From Methylosinus trichosporium OB3b (GTDB lineage: Bacteria > Pseudomonadota > Alphaproteobacteria > Rhizobiales > Beijerinckiaceae), in assembly GCF_002752655.1 (NCBI RefSeq), contig NZ_CP023737.1:1798001-1862000 (forward strand): a stretch of DNA of 64,000 nucleotides, written 5' to 3'. The notes below the pieces were generated by a model. The model worked only from the letters and a program-made list of their open reading frames with translations, ran no database searches and was not told where the DNA came from. The position numbers and the translations under genes were made by a program. The first letter of the stretch is position 1. Each line of letters opens with the position of its first letter. Shown here piece after piece: positions 53,160 through 62,814 of the stretch.

Positions 53160-54158
53160 ATGTTACTCGATAGCGACAAGGCCGCGGGGGCCGCGCCTCT
53201 GCCGGACCTGAATGTGTCCGTGCGTCAGCTGTTCGGCATCGACACGGATCTCGAGACGCCGGCCTATTCCGAGCCGAGCGAGCATGTTCCCGACACCGAT
53301 CCCGATTATCTGTTCGACCGCGACACGACCCTCGCCATTCTCGCCGGCTTCGCCCGCAACCGTCGCGTGATGGTGACGGGCTATCACGGCACCGGCAAGT
53401 CCACCCATATCGAGCAGGTCGCGGCGCGGCTGAACTGGCCCTGCGTGCGTGTGAATCTCGACAGTCACGTGTCGCGAATCGATCTCGTCGGCAAGGACGC
53501 GATCGTGCTGAAGGAAGGCAAGCAGGTCACCGAGTTCCGCGACGGCATCCTGCCCTGGGCGCTCCAGCACAATGTCGCGCTGTGCTTCGACGAATATGAC
53601 GCCGGCCGTCCCGATGTGATGTTCGTCATTCAGCGCGTGCTCGAGGTCTCTGGCCGCCTCACCCTGCTCGACCAGAACCGCGTCATCCGCCCGCATCCGG
53701 CCTTCCGTCTGTTCGCCACCGCCAATACGGTCGGGCTCGGCGACACATCGGGCCTCTATCACGGCACGCAGCAGATCAATCAGGGCCAGATGGACCGCTG
53801 GTCGATCGTGACGACGCTGAATTATCTGCCGCATGACGCCGAGACCAACATCGTGCTGGCCAAGGTCAAGAGCTTCCAGAAGACCAAGGAAGGCCGCGAC
53901 GCCGTCAACAAGATGGTGCGCGTCGCCGATTTGACCCGCAACGCCTTCATGGCTGGCGATCTGTCGACGGTGATGAGCCCGCGCACAGTCATCACCTGGG
54001 CGGAGAACGCCGAGATTTTCGGCGATATCGGCTTCGGCTTCCGCCTCACCTTCCTCAATAAATGCGACGAGCTGGAACGGCCGCTGGTGGCGGAGTTCTA
54101 TCAGCGCTGCTTCGGCAAGGAATTGCCCGAGAGCGCCGTCAATGTCGTGATGACCTGA
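53160..54158 (+). CDS. cobS: Aerobic cobaltochelatase subunit CobS
   Basis: A 332-aa AAA+ ATPase with Walker A GYHGTGKS (74-81), Walker [10 protein letters not shown] and the sensor-1 stretch [17 protein letters not shown]. With CobN and CobT it inserts cobalt into hydrogenobyrinate diamide. Downstream cobT, normally adjacent in alphaproteobacteria, is missing here; a degenerate kinase gene follows instead. Distinct from the cobalamin synthase at 26.6 kb, which shares the name CobS in E. coli usage. Confidence 0.96.
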   Translation: MLLDSDKAAGAAPLPDLNVSVRQLFGIDTDLETPAYSEPSEHVPDTDPDYLFDRDTTLAILAGFARNRRVMVTGYHGTGKSTHIEQVAARLNWPCVRVNLDSHVSRIDLVGKDAIVLKEGKQVTEFRDGILPWALQHNVALCFDEYDAGRPDVMFVIQRVLEVSGRLTLLDQNRVIRPHPAFRLFATANTVGLGDTSGLYHGTQQINQGQMDRWSIVTTLNYLPHDAETNIVLAKVKSFQKTKEGRDAVNKMVRVADLTRNAFMAGDLSTVMSPRTVITWAENAEIFGDIGFGFRLTFLNKCDELERPLVAEFYQRCFGKELPESAVNVVMT

Positions 54159-54520
54159 GGATTGTCGCGGCGGCCGATCCACGGCCTCGACACCCGCTCG
54201 GCGTCGGACCCGTCATTGTGAGCGAAGCGAAGCTTCGAGACGCCGCGGGGCGGCCCCTCGTGTCGCTTCGCTCCCTGCGACGCCGCGTCGTGAAATGGCG
54301 TAGAGCGCGGGCCGTGGCGTGGAGAATTCCCTGCTCCTTGACCCCCAATTCGGAGCCCTGGGCATATCCGCCTGGAGATTGCAAATTCGGCGAAATCACG
54401 TCAGTCTGGCGCCCTTAATCGAGCCCGGCTCTCACGGCGCTCTCTTCGGCCTCGCTCCGCCTCTCCGCGGCCGGGCCGCAGAAACCCGACGGTGAAGCCG
54501 GAGACGCCGCAGGCAGTCCT
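54159..54520. other. Intergenic stretch after cobS with repeat B remnants
   Basis: No gene is supported. A GTCATTGTGAGCGAAGCGAAG segment (near 54211) and its inverted partner TCGCTTCGCTCCCTGCGAC (near 54262) are remnants of dispersed repeat B. Confidence 0.65.
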
Positions 54521-55516
54521 TTGATCGATCTTGCGCGATGCTTCGCCCATATTCGGGGAGGGCCTCTGCCGGGTCGGCTGGGGATCGGAGTCCTTTCGGC
54601 CGCCATCGGCGCAGTCGCTTTTCATGCGATCGGCGGGCTCACGTATAATTGTCACGCCTCTGCGGCCTTCTATCCACTCGTCCAGATCGCCGGTCTGACG
54701 GGCGGGCTCGCCGCGGCCGGCGTCGCGGCGCTCGCTTCGACGCTGATCGTCCATTTCTCGGCCGAGCCATTCGGCGCATTTTGTTGGACCGACGCGCTGC
54801 TGCTGTTCGCCAATGCGGCGCTGGCGGGGCTGGCGGGCGAAAGCCTGCGCCGGGCGACGCGCGAGTCGCGTCGGACGGACGAGACGGGCGAGGCGCGAGA
54901 CGGGGCGCGCTTCGAATCGGTGGCGGCGACGATCGCTCATGACATCGCCCAGCCGCTATCGGCGGCCGCCGCCTATCTGCAGACCGTGCGGCGCCTGCGC
55001 GCGATCGAGACGGATGCGCGCGGCGCGTCCATCGTCGCCATTGTGGACAAAGCATCCGCACAGCTGGCGCGAGCGGGACGGCTGCTCATGCACATGAGAG
55101 AATTTCTCGCGCATGGACCGCCCCGGCTCGCCGCCGTGCCGCTGCACGCTCTGCTGCGCGAGACGATCAGAATGCATCACGGCGACGACGGGCCGCTGCT
55201 GCTGCGTCTCGATGCGCGATGCGACCGCGTGCTCGCCGATCCAGCGCAACTGGAGCAGCTTTTCGTGGAGCTTCTGCGCGACATTCGGCCGCCGCAGGGA
55301 CAACCAGCGATCTCGACGGTCTCCGACGCGGCCGCCGTCACCATGGTCTTCGCGCTCGGAGACATCGACGCGGACGCTCCTGACGGCCGGGCAGCCGATC
55401 TCTCGCTCTGGCGCGCTATCGTGGAATCCCATCGCGGCGCCTTCCGATCGGAGACGATGGAACAGGGCGGCCTCAGCGTCGAATTCACGCTGCCGCTCGC
55501 CGCCCGCGGTGGATAA
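54521..55516 (+). CDS. Degenerate histidine-kinase-like membrane protein
   Basis: The 331-aa product has DUF4118-like membrane helices (about 18-105), then an H-box VAATIAHDIAQPLSAAAAYLQ with His140. The ATP-binding region is eroded: the N-box Asn position reads LRDIRPP, and the G1 box DxGxG is absent (ALGDIDADAPDGRAADLSLWRAIVESH). It may dimerise and be phosphorylated in trans, but autokinase activity looks lost. The start codon is a TTG; no strong ribosome-binding site, so the first residues are unsure. Confidence 0.65.
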   Translation: MIDLARCFAHIRGGPLPGRLGIGVLSAAIGAVAFHAIGGLTYNCHASAAFYPLVQIAGLTGGLAAAGVAALASTLIVHFSAEPFGAFCWTDALLLFANAALAGLAGESLRRATRESRRTDETGEARDGARFESVAATIAHDIAQPLSAAAAYLQTVRRLRAIETDARGASIVAIVDKASAQLARAGRLLMHMREFLAHGPPRLAAVPLHALLRETIRMHHGDDGPLLLRLDARCDRVLADPAQLEQLFVELLRDIRPPQGQPAISTVSDAAAVTMVFALGDIDADAPDGRAADLSLWRAIVESHRGAFRSETMEQGGLSVEFTLPLAARGG

Positions 55517-55846
55517 CGGGAATTTCTGCTGTCACCGCTTGCCGAAGCCTCCGGGCCATGCAGAATTTCACGCCGCGCTTTGGCTCGTGAGCGCATACGA
55601 ACGCTCAAGTCGAACCGACTCCGGCAGCATGTCGTTGAAAACAACAGAGATGGAGCTTCGACATCGTAGTTCTACTATAGTAGTCTTACTATAGTATGAG
55701 TACTGATGTTGCCGACAAGCAACACGCTTAGTCTTTCTGCTGTCGCGCCCAATTAGGTTGTTTTCTTTAGGCGCGTTCCGCGCTAGAGAAGAGATGTAGT
55801 CGATCGATAGTCGATCAATTTTCTCCCGGTGAATTTCCAGAGGCGC

Positions 55847-55874
55847 GGGGTTCGGCGTGCGCCGGACCCCTTTT
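55847..55874 (+). terminator. Terminator-like hairpin, possibly of a small RNA
   Basis: GGGGTTCGGCG / CGCCGGACCCC stem with one T-G pair, a two-base loop and TTTT. No protein gene ends immediately before it. Confidence 0.55.
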
Positions 55875-55939
55875 CAAGGACCCGGCCTTTTCCTCCTGGC
55901 CGCTATCGTCGAGTATTTCGACACTCGAAAATAAAAAAT

Positions 55940-55971
55940 CCCCCCTCGTGATCTTGCCGTCACGAGGGGGG
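55940..55971. terminator. Terminator after the M16 peptidase genes
   Basis: A perfect 12-bp stem (CCCCCCTCGTGA and its complement) with an eight-base loop. A-rich on the left and T-rich on the right, so it works for leftward and rightward transcription. Confidence 0.88.
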
Positions 55972-55999
55972 ACGATTTTTTAAGCCGCAGTATGACTGT

Positions 56000-57280
56000 T
56001 CAGAGACCTTGCGGCCGGCCGGCGATCGACACCAGCAGCTCGCCGTCGCCCAGAAGGCGCTTGGCCACGCGCCGGGCGTCCTCCATCGTCACCGCGTCGA
56101 TCCGCGCATTGCGCTCGTCGAGATAGGACGGCTCGAAACCGTCGAGCTGCAAATTGACGAGCTGGCTCGCGATCTTGGTCGAGGTGTCGAAGCGCAGCGC
56201 ATAGGAGCCGGTCAGATATTTCTTCGCCTTGTCCAGCTCGTCGGCGGTCGGGCCATTGGCGCCGAGGTCGGCGAACTGGCTCTGGATCACATCGAGCGAT
56301 TCGCGCGCGCGCTCGTTCTTGGTCGCGGCGCCGCCGACCACCATGGCGCAATGGTCATATTCGTTGAGATGCGAATAGACCGAATAGGCGAGCCCGCGCT
56401 TCTCTCGCACCTCGTTGAAGAGCCGCGCCGTGAACACGCCGCCGCCCAGAATGTGATTGACGACCACAGCGCCGAAATAATCCTTGTCCTTGCGCTGCAT
56501 GCCGGGACGGCCAAAACGGATTGTCGATTGCGGCACGTCGAGATCGACGATGCGGCGCTCGCCGACGCGATGAATGTCGATCTCGGCGACGGGATCGAGC
56601 TGCGCGCGGCGCGGCAGCGCCCCGAAGACGAGATCGAGCTTTCTCGCGAGCGTTTCCGCGTCTATCGCGCCGACGACGCCGATCTTGAGGTCGCTCGTCG
56701 CCAGCAGGCGCCCGCGCAGCCCCTCGAGATCGCCGCGCGTCAAGGATTCGAGGCTGTCCGGCTCGCCGCGCACCGGGCGGCCGTAGGGATGATCCGGAAA
56801 AGCCGTCTCGCGGAAAGCCCTGGCGACCAGCGCATCGGGATCATTGGCGTCGCGTCGCAGCCCGGCGATGATCTGCCCGCGCACGCGGTCGATCGCCGCT
56901 TCGTCGAGCCGCGCCTCGCAGAGGGCGAGGCGCAGCAGCTCGAAAGCCGGATCGATATTGCGCGAGAGCGTCTGCAAATGACCGGAGACGGTGTCGCGAT
57001 CGCAGCCGAAGCCGAGCCGAATGGCGAGGTCCTCGATAGCGCGATGAAAAGCGCGCGAGTCATAGGGGCCGGCGCCCTCGTCGAGGAGGCCCGCGAGCAT
57101 GGTCGAGAGCCCCGCCTTGCCGGAGGGGTCCTGGGCGGCCCCGCCGCGCATGGCGAATTCGAGCGCGACCAGCGGAACGGCGTAGCTCTCGACCAGCCAC
57201 GCCTCCACTCCGCCAGGGGTCACGATACGCTGAATGGTCTCGGCGCGGCTCTTCGCGGGCGCGACGGCGGCGGCTGTCAT
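56000..57280 (-). CDS. M16 family peptidase-like protein without the zinc motif
   Basis: The 426-aa product has the M16 fold (VEAWLVESYAVPLVALEFAMRGGAAQDPSGKAGLSTMLAGLLDEGAG, ARLFNEVREKRGLAYSVYSHL) but lacks HxxEH; the aligned region reads FHRAIEDLAIRLG. It is the non-catalytic partner of the upstream active M16 protein, a common alphaproteobacterial pair resembling mitochondrial processing peptidase. Start MTAAAVAPAK behind GAGGAG; a GTG six codons earlier overlaps the upstream stop. Confidence 0.93.
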   Translation of the reverse strand: MTAAAVAPAKSRAETIQRIVTPGGVEAWLVESYAVPLVALEFAMRGGAAQDPSGKAGLSTMLAGLLDEGAGPYDSRAFHRAIEDLAIRLGFGCDRDTVSGHLQTLSRNIDPAFELLRLALCEARLDEAAIDRVRGQIIAGLRRDANDPDALVARAFRETAFPDHPYGRPVRGEPDSLESLTRGDLEGLRGRLLATSDLKIGVVGAIDAETLARKLDLVFGALPRRAQLDPVAEIDIHRVGERRIVDLDVPQSTIRFGRPGMQRKDKDYFGAVVVNHILGGGVFTARLFNEVREKRGLAYSVYSHLNEYDHCAMVVGGAATKNERARESLDVIQSQFADLGANGPTADELDKAKKYLTGSYALRFDTSTKIASQLVNLQLDGFEPSYLDERNARIDAVTMEDARRVAKRLLGDGELLVSIAGRPQGL

Positions 57281-57294
57281 AATGGAGTTGCTCC

Positions 57295-58665
57295 TCACGC
57301 GGCGAGACCTGCCTCTTCGCCTTCATCGTCCGGCTGCAGAAAGCCGGTCACGGCGCGACGCTTCTGCAGCCATTTGCGCGCCGCCGCGGCGACATCGGCC
57401 GCCGTCACCGCGTCGATGCGGTCCGGCCAGGCCGTGACATCGACGACGGCGAGGCCGGTCGCCAGCGATTCGCCATACCAGCGCGCCAGCGACACCTGAC
57501 TATCCTGCGCATAGACCGCATCGGCGACGAGCCGAGTCTTGGCGCGATTGAGATCCGCCTCGGCGATCTCCTTCGCCGCGAAATCGGCGAGCGCCGCGTC
57601 CATCGCCGCGTCGAGTTGCTCCAGCGTCACCTCCGGAGCCGGGGTGGCGAACACCCAAAGCCGCGTGTCGTCGACCGCCGAGCCCATGTAATAGGCGCCG
57701 GCGCTCACCGCCAGCTTCTGCTCCACGACCAGCGCGTCATAGAGCACGCTCGAGGGACCGCCGCCGAGCACATGGGCGAGCACCTCCAGCGCCTCCGCCT
57801 CGCCCGGCGCGGCCGTGGTGTAGGAGGGCACCAGGAAGACGCGCTCATGCGTCGGCTGCTCGACCTTCTCGTCGGCGAGCGTCACCAGCCGATGGGCGCG
57901 CGGCTCCGGCTCGAGCGGGCGCCGACGCGCCGGCGCGTCGGCGCGGGCGGGAATGCGGCCGTAGCTCGCCTCCGCGAGCGCCACGACATTGTCGGCCTCG
58001 ACATCGCCGGCGACGATCAGGATCGCATTCTCCGGCGTGTAGAAGCGGTGATAATAGGCGAGCGCGTCCTCGCGGCCGAGCGTCTCGATCTCATGGCCCC
58101 AGCCGATGATCGGCGTGCCATAGGGGTGATGCGGGAACAGCGCCGCCTGCACCGCCTCGTCGAGCTGGGCGGAAGGATCATTCTCGGTGCGCATGCGGCG
58201 CTCCTCGAGCACCACCTCGCGCTCCGGCGCGACGACCTCGTCCGAGAGCACGAGATTGGTCATGCGGTCGGCCTCGAACTCCATCAGAGTGCCGAGATGC
58301 TCCTTGCCGATGCGCTGGAAGTAAGCGGTGTAGTCATAGCTGGTGAAGGCGTTCTCCTGGCCGCCGAGCTCGGAGACATGATTGGAGAATTCGCCCTGCG
58401 GATGGGCGTGCGTGCCCTTGAACATCAGATGCTCGAGAAAATGGGCGATTCCCGACTTTCCGCGCGGATCGTCGGCCGAGCCGTTGCGATACCAGACCAT
58501 ATGGGTGACGACCGGCGCGCGTCGGTCGGGGATGACGACGATCTCCAGCCCGTTGGCGAGGCGCGTGTGGACGACGCCGCCGGCGCCGCTCTGGCCTGCG
58601 CCGGCGTCGATCCTGGCCGCATTGGTCTTGGCCGCGCTTCCCTCGGCGAGGGCTGGCTGTGTCAT
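57295..58665 (-). CDS. M16 family zinc peptidase (active subunit)
   Basis: The 456-aa product holds the inverted zinc motif HFLEH in SGIAHFLEHLMFKGT, followed by the distal Glu in VVLEERRMRTEN. It resembles mitochondrial processing peptidase beta and bacterial PqqF-like proteins. Start MTQPALAEGS with an AAGGAAAT site. Coupled to the inactive partner just downstream; both probably act as a heterodimer on short peptides or signal sequences. Confidence 0.94.
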   Translation of the reverse strand: MTQPALAEGSAAKTNAARIDAGAGQSGAGGVVHTRLANGLEIVVIPDRRAPVVTHMVWYRNGSADDPRGKSGIAHFLEHLMFKGTHAHPQGEFSNHVSELGGQENAFTSYDYTAYFQRIGKEHLGTLMEFEADRMTNLVLSDEVVAPEREVVLEERRMRTENDPSAQLDEAVQAALFPHHPYGTPIIGWGHEIETLGREDALAYYHRFYTPENAILIVAGDVEADNVVALAEASYGRIPARADAPARRRPLEPEPRAHRLVTLADEKVEQPTHERVFLVPSYTTAAPGEAEALEVLAHVLGGGPSSVLYDALVVEQKLAVSAGAYYMGSAVDDTRLWVFATPAPEVTLEQLDAAMDAALADFAAKEIAEADLNRAKTRLVADAVYAQDSQVSLARWYGESLATGLAVVDVTAWPDRIDAVTAADVAAAARKWLQKRRAVTGFLQPDDEGEEAGLAA

Positions 58666-58937
58666 CGGCGTGATTTCCTTCCTCGATCGTTGGGCGCGCA
58701 TCCCGTCCCGGGCGCTGTCTCGCTCGCCAAGAGAAATCGGCGCCAGTCCGGCCGCGAGCGCTTCGACGTGAGCATTCGGCCTATATAAGCGCGAAAGCGC
58801 CTCCTGTCAGGCGCCGCCGGCGATCGCGAAATCGTGAGAACCATGCGGTGGCAGACGCGCGGCCTTCCCTCGCCGCCCTCCGCAGGTGTATTCAACGGGC
58901 GTCCGGCGCCGACAAAGGCGCCAAATCCAGGTGCCCC

Positions 58938-59726
58938 ATGGCGGACGTCGGCGAAACGCCGAGCAGCTTCAAGCGACTCGCCTTCCTCTCCTCGGGCACG
59001 CGCGAGGCCGACGAGGCGAGACAGAGGCTCGTCGCCAAATATGGCGACGCGCCGCCCGAGGACGCCGATTGCATCGTCGCGCTCGGCGGCGACGGGCTGA
59101 TGCTGCGCACGCTGCATCGCTTCATGGGCGCCCGCAAGCCGATCTACGGCATGAACCGCGGCTCGGTCGGCTTTTTGATGAACGAATATCGCGAGGCCAA
59201 TCTGCGCAAGCGCATCGCCGGCGCCAAGCCCTCGATCATTCATCCCCTGCTGCTGCGCGCCACCAACACTCATGGCGACGAATTCACCGCCCACGCCATC
59301 AACGAAGTGTCGCTACTGCGGCAGAGCTCGCAGATCGCCAAGATCCGGATTCTGGTGAACGGGCAGGAGCGCATGCCGGAGCTCGTCACCGACGGCGTGC
59401 TGGTGGCGACGCCGGCGGGCTCGACCGCCTATAATCTCTCCGCCAATGGCCCGATCCTGCCGCTCGACGCTCCGCTGATGGCTCTGACCCCGATCTCCGC
59501 GTTTCGGCCGCGGCGCTGGCGCGGAGCGCTGCTGCCCGACGTCGCCAAGGTGCGCCTCGAGGTGCAGGAGGCGGAAAAGCGCCCGGTCTCGGTGGTCGCG
59601 GACCACGACGAATTCCGCGACGCGCTTCACGTCGATGTCGAGATGGATCACGCGACCGAGCTCGTTCTGCTCCACGATCCCGGCCATTCGCTGGAGGAGC
59701 GCATTCTGCGGGAGCAGTTCGGTTGA
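58938..59726 (+). CDS. nadK: NAD kinase
   Basis: A 262-aa enzyme that makes NADP from NAD and ATP. GGDG at 50-53 ([15 protein letters not shown]), [13 protein letters not shown], and the [16 protein letters not shown] motif are present. The start [21 protein letters not shown] was chosen over an in-frame extension of 30 atypical residues. Divergent from the M16 genes. Confidence 0.95.
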   Translation: MADVGETPSSFKRLAFLSSGTREADEARQRLVAKYGDAPPEDADCIVALGGDGLMLRTLHRFMGARKPIYGMNRGSVGFLMNEYREANLRKRIAGAKPSIIHPLLLRATNTHGDEFTAHAINEVSLLRQSSQIAKIRILVNGQERMPELVTDGVLVATPAGSTAYNLSANGPILPLDAPLMALTPISAFRPRRWRGALLPDVAKVRLEVQEAEKRPVSVVADHDEFRDALHVDVEMDHATELVLLHDPGHSLEERILREQFG

Positions 59727-59752
59727 CCCCGGTTCCGAGTGGAGGTGTCGAA

Positions 59753-60379
59753 ATGCAGCATCTGCGTCGCGTCGGTCTCGCATTCGCCTTTGCGGCGCTC
59801 GCGTCAGCGACCTCGTTCGCCCAGCAGCGGCCGCCCGGCGGCTTTCCGGGCGGCGCAGGAGGAGGCGGGCCAGGAGGAGGCCGCGGGCCCGGGCCGCAGG
59901 GCGAGGACGCCGTTCTCGCCACCGCGAGCGAATGGGGCGGGGCGCAGGGCGTGTACACCTGCGAGCAATGGCGGCAATATCTGCAGCGTATGTATAATGT
60001 CGCCGACAAGCGCCGCCGCGGCTATTTCGACGCGCAGGACTTCGAGAGAATGCGGCGCATCAGTCCGGTGTTCCGCAGCGCGACCTTCGATTATTTCGAC
60101 ATGTCCGGCAAAGGCCGCGTGACGAAAGCCGAGTTCCTCGCCTTTCCGAGCCCCTTCTTCCAGCGCTACGATAAGCGAGGAACCTGCCGCGTCCAGCAAG
60201 AGGAGCTCGCGCGCGCGAGCTCCGGAGGTTCTGGCGGTCAGCGGCCATCCGATGGCGACGCCGGCTTTCCCGGCCATTCTCGCGGCGGCGGCTATGGCGG
60301 TGGTGGTTATGGCGGCGGCGGCGGTGGGTTCGGCGGCGGTTATGGCGGCGGAATGGGCGGCGGCGGTTTCGGCCGCTGA
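59753..60379 (+). CDS. Secreted EF-hand-like glycine-rich protein
   Basis: A 208-aa precursor with a signal peptide (to about residue 23, SATSFAQ). Glycine/proline-rich stretches follow, then EF-hand-like segments (DKRRRGYFDAQDF, DMSGKGRVTKAEF, DKRGTCRVQQEEL) and a glycine-rich tail of GGGYGG repeats. The loop residues are incomplete for strong calcium binding. It starts 26 bases after the NAD kinase stop, with a GGAGG site. Probably periplasmic or extracellular; function unknown. Confidence 0.8.
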   Translation: MQHLRRVGLAFAFAALASATSFAQQRPPGGFPGGAGGGGPGGGRGPGPQGEDAVLATASEWGGAQGVYTCEQWRQYLQRMYNVADKRRRGYFDAQDFERMRRISPVFRSATFDYFDMSGKGRVTKAEFLAFPSPFFQRYDKRGTCRVQQEELARASSGGSGGQRPSDGDAGFPGHSRGGGYGGGGYGGGGGGFGGGYGGGMGGGGFGR

Positions 60380-60384
60380 CGCGC

Positions 60385-61269
60385 TCAGCGCCGATCCGCA
60401 CGCCATTTCGGCGCCTCCGGCGCGGTGAAATCGAACGTCCACAGGAACGGCCGCAGCGCGTTGACGCCGAGAATGAGCGGCGCGTCGCGGCCGAGAACGC
60501 CGCGCAGCGAGCCGAAATCATAAGCGATCACATAAAGATCGCGCAGCGTTCGGCCGGCGCCGAAATCGATTTCCGCGACCTTGTAGAGCTTGGCGGAAAG
60601 CGCCGCCCCGCCGGCGTCGCGCGCATGGGCTTGCTCATGCACGGGCCTGAACAGCGATCTGTGCCGCTCCACGAAACGGCGGTCGACGGCCGACAGCTCC
60701 GCCCCACTGTCGATCAAGCCAGCCAGCTTCGCGCGGCCGAGCCGCGCCTCGACGCCGACGAGCCGCCCGTCCGGCCCGAGCCGGCGCGCCGGCGCGAGCG
60801 GGCCCGCAGCGCCTGGAAAGGCCATTCGCCGCCCATCGACATCGAGAGTGAAGCGGGCGTTGTGGAAGAAATCGAGCCCGAGCAGATCGTCGCCGGCCCC
60901 GTCCTCGCAGCGCGTCACCACATATTTCGCCCGTCCGATATTGTTCCCCTGCTCGGCTACGAGCTGCACATTCTGCGCCTCGACGTCCGCGCATCGCGTG
61001 ACCGCGCCCGACGCCGATTCGGACCGGCTCTGGCCGACCAGCGGAAGCTCCGCATTCCAGGGCGCGGCGCGCAGCCGCGTGCTGGAGGCGCCGGTGTCGA
61101 GACGCATGGGCCCCTGCACATTGCCGAAACGCGCCGCGACATGGATGCGGCCGCCGCCATGCTCGCCATCGGTCACGTCGAGGGCGACGACGGAGCCTTC
61201 GGCGAACGCCGCGCGGCTCGGCGCGAGCAGGCAGGCGAGCGCGGCGATGAGGGAGCGGAAACGAATCAT
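60385..61269 (-). CDS. Periplasmic retropepsin/pepsin-like aspartic protease
   Basis: The 294-aa precursor has a signal peptide (to about residue 24, AAFAE) and two aspartyl motifs: LDTGASSTRL (Asp58) and LIDSGAELSAVD (Asp187). One motif per lobe makes this a single-chain, pepsin-like arrangement rather than a homodimer. Each motif is followed by a hydrophobic Gly-containing strand. Substrate unknown. Start MIRFRSLIAALACLL. Confidence 0.8.
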   Translation of the reverse strand: MIRFRSLIAALACLLAPSRAAFAEGSVVALDVTDGEHGGGRIHVAARFGNVQGPMRLDTGASSTRLRAAPWNAELPLVGQSRSESASGAVTRCADVEAQNVQLVAEQGNNIGRAKYVVTRCEDGAGDDLLGLDFFHNARFTLDVDGRRMAFPGAAGPLAPARRLGPDGRLVGVEARLGRAKLAGLIDSGAELSAVDRRFVERHRSLFRPVHEQAHARDAGGAALSAKLYKVAEIDFGAGRTLRDLYVIAYDFGSLRGVLGRDAPLILGVNALRPFLWTFDFTAPEAPKWRADRR

Positions 61270-61440
61270 CGAGTATCCTTCGGGCGCTGGACCTCGCCAG
61301 TCTCCGCTATTTCGGCGCGTCCGCAAACCGGCGCCGAACCGGCCTTCGGCGTCGCGCGACGGTCACGTTTTCGCCTTGCAATTCAGCTTGAGATGAGCCA
61401 AGCGCGCGGCGCGCTCTGAAAGATCACCGGAGACGAATCG

Positions 61441-61764
61441 ATGAGAATGAGACTGGCAGGACCACTCGCGGGCGCTCTCGCGCTCGCCTTCGCGGCCTCT
61501 GCGACGACGCCCGCCGCGGCAGGCGATCCGGGCGCGGCGATCGCCGCCGGCATCGGCGGCTTCGCGCTCGGCGCGCTCGCCGGAAGCTCCGCCCGCCCTG
61601 CGCCGCCGCCGCCGCCGCCGGCCTATTACGGCGCCCCTGCCTATTATCCCGCCCCCGCTTACGAGGAGGCGCCGCCGCCCTATCGCTGCTGGCGCGAGCG
61701 TCGCCCGGTGTATGATGAATATGGCGTCGTCATCGGCTCGCGCCGCGTCCGCGTCTGCGAGTGA
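61441..61764 (+). CDS. Small secreted glycine-zipper/proline-rich protein
   Basis: The 107-aa precursor has a signal peptide, a glycine-zipper stretch (AIAAGIGGFALGALAGSSA), a proline/tyrosine-rich linker (PPPPPPPAYYGAPAYYP) and a C-terminal CWRERRPVYDEYGVVIGSRRVRVCE with two cysteines. Typical of small alphaproteobacterial envelope proteins; function unknown. Confidence 0.75.
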   Translation: MRMRLAGPLAGALALAFAASATTPAAAGDPGAAIAAGIGGFALGALAGSSARPAPPPPPPAYYGAPAYYPAPAYEEAPPPYRCWRERRPVYDEYGVVIGSRRVRVCE

Positions 61765-61882
61765 CGAAAACGCGTCGGCCGACCGCGAGCGATCCGGAGC
61801 CGCTCCCGGATCGCCCCTCCTCGCGGAGGCTCGGCTCGAGCCGAGCAGAAAATTCAAGGCGCAATTTCTCGGCTCCCTTGCG

Positions 61883-61897
61883 GAACGCACCGCGAAC
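61883..61897 (+). promoter_or_regulatory. LexA (SOS) box, perfect
   Basis: GAAC-N7-GAAC, the alphaproteobacterial SOS box in reverse orientation, about 85 bases before the lexA start. Confidence 0.8.
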
Positions 61898-61909
61898 GCA
61901 TAGAGTGAC

Positions 61910-61924
61910 GTTCATGATTTGTTT
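61910..61924 (+). promoter_or_regulatory. LexA (SOS) box, one mismatch
   Basis: GTTC-N7-GTTT, 13 bases after the first box. Together with the first it fits autoregulation of lexA. Confidence 0.6.
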
Positions 61925-61981
61925 ATGAACGCGCATCACTATGCGCCGCGCCACGGTTCGGCGCCACGGGGGCTCCTCGCA

Positions 61982-62689
61982 ATGCTGACCAAGAAACAAA
62001 GCGACCTTCTGCGCTTCATCCACGAGCGTCTGAAGGAGACCGGCGTGCCGCCTTCCTTCGACGAGATGAAGGACGCGCTGGATCTGCGCTCGAAGTCGGG
62101 CATTCATCGGCTGATCCTCGCTCTCGAGGAGCGCGGCTTCATCCGCCGCCTGCCCAACCGCGCCCGCGCGCTGGAAGTGCTGCGACTGCCCGAATCGGCG
62201 ACGCCGCGCGCCGCCGCCCGCGGCGGCAAGTTCTCTCCCTCGGTCATCGAGGGAGCGCTCGGCCGCGTCCGTCCGATGGCCGAGCGCGCCGAGAGCGAGG
62301 TCGATCAGCAGGTCGCCGTGCCGGTGATGGGCCGCATCGCCGCCGGCACGCCGATCTCGGCGCTGCAGAACCGCAGCCACACCATCTCCCTGCCGCCCGA
62401 TCTGCTCGGCGGCGGCGAGCATTTCGCGCTCGAAGTGCGCGGCGATTCGATGATCGACGCCGGCATTCTGGACGGCGACATCGTCGTCGTGAAGAAGCAG
62501 GACAGCGCCGACACCGGCGACATCGTCGTCGCCCTCATCGACGACGAGGAGGCGACGCTGAAGCGGCTGCGCAAGCGCGGCGCCTCGATCGCGCTGGAGG
62601 CCGCCAATCCTGCTTATGAGACGCGCATCTTCGGACCCGACCGCGTGCGCATCCAGGGCCGCCTGGTCAGCCTGCTGCGCAAATACTGA
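61982..62689 (+). CDS. lexA: SOS repressor LexA
   Basis: A 235-aa repressor-protease. N-terminal winged helix ([21 protein letters not shown]), self-cleavage site Ala121-Gly122 (RIAAGTP), catalytic Ser156 (GDSMIDAG) and Lys194 (EATLKRL). RecA filaments trigger self-cleavage and derepress SOS genes. Length and spacing fit alphaproteobacterial LexA. The start was chosen at MLTKKQ because the upstream frame runs into the operator. Confidence 0.96.
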   Translation: MLTKKQSDLLRFIHERLKETGVPPSFDEMKDALDLRSKSGIHRLILALEERGFIRRLPNRARALEVLRLPESATPRAAARGGKFSPSVIEGALGRVRPMAERAESEVDQQVAVPVMGRIAAGTPISALQNRSHTISLPPDLLGGGEHFALEVRGDSMIDAGILDGDIVVVKKQDSADTGDIVVALIDDEEATLKRLRKRGASIALEAANPAYETRIFGPDRVRIQGRLVSLLRKY

Positions 62690-62814
62690 CGCAGCCGCCG
62701 CAGCGGCGCCGCCACGATCTCGCCGCCCTTTTTCGCCATCGTCCGAGCTTCGAGAAACGGCGCGCCGTCGCTGTTCGCGCCGCGCGCGGCTCATCACTCG
62801 GTCTGGACGGGATC

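Larger units (their letters stand above)
55517..55999. other. Intergenic stretch with palindromes and terminator-like hairpins
   Basis: No open gene. It holds a CTACTATAGTAG palindrome (55672-55683) with a related TACTATAGTA at 55687-55696, a GGGGT-CGGCG hairpin with a T-run (55847-55874) and the terminator at 55940-55971. A small RNA could end at the 55847 hairpin, but nothing proves it. Confidence 0.5.
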
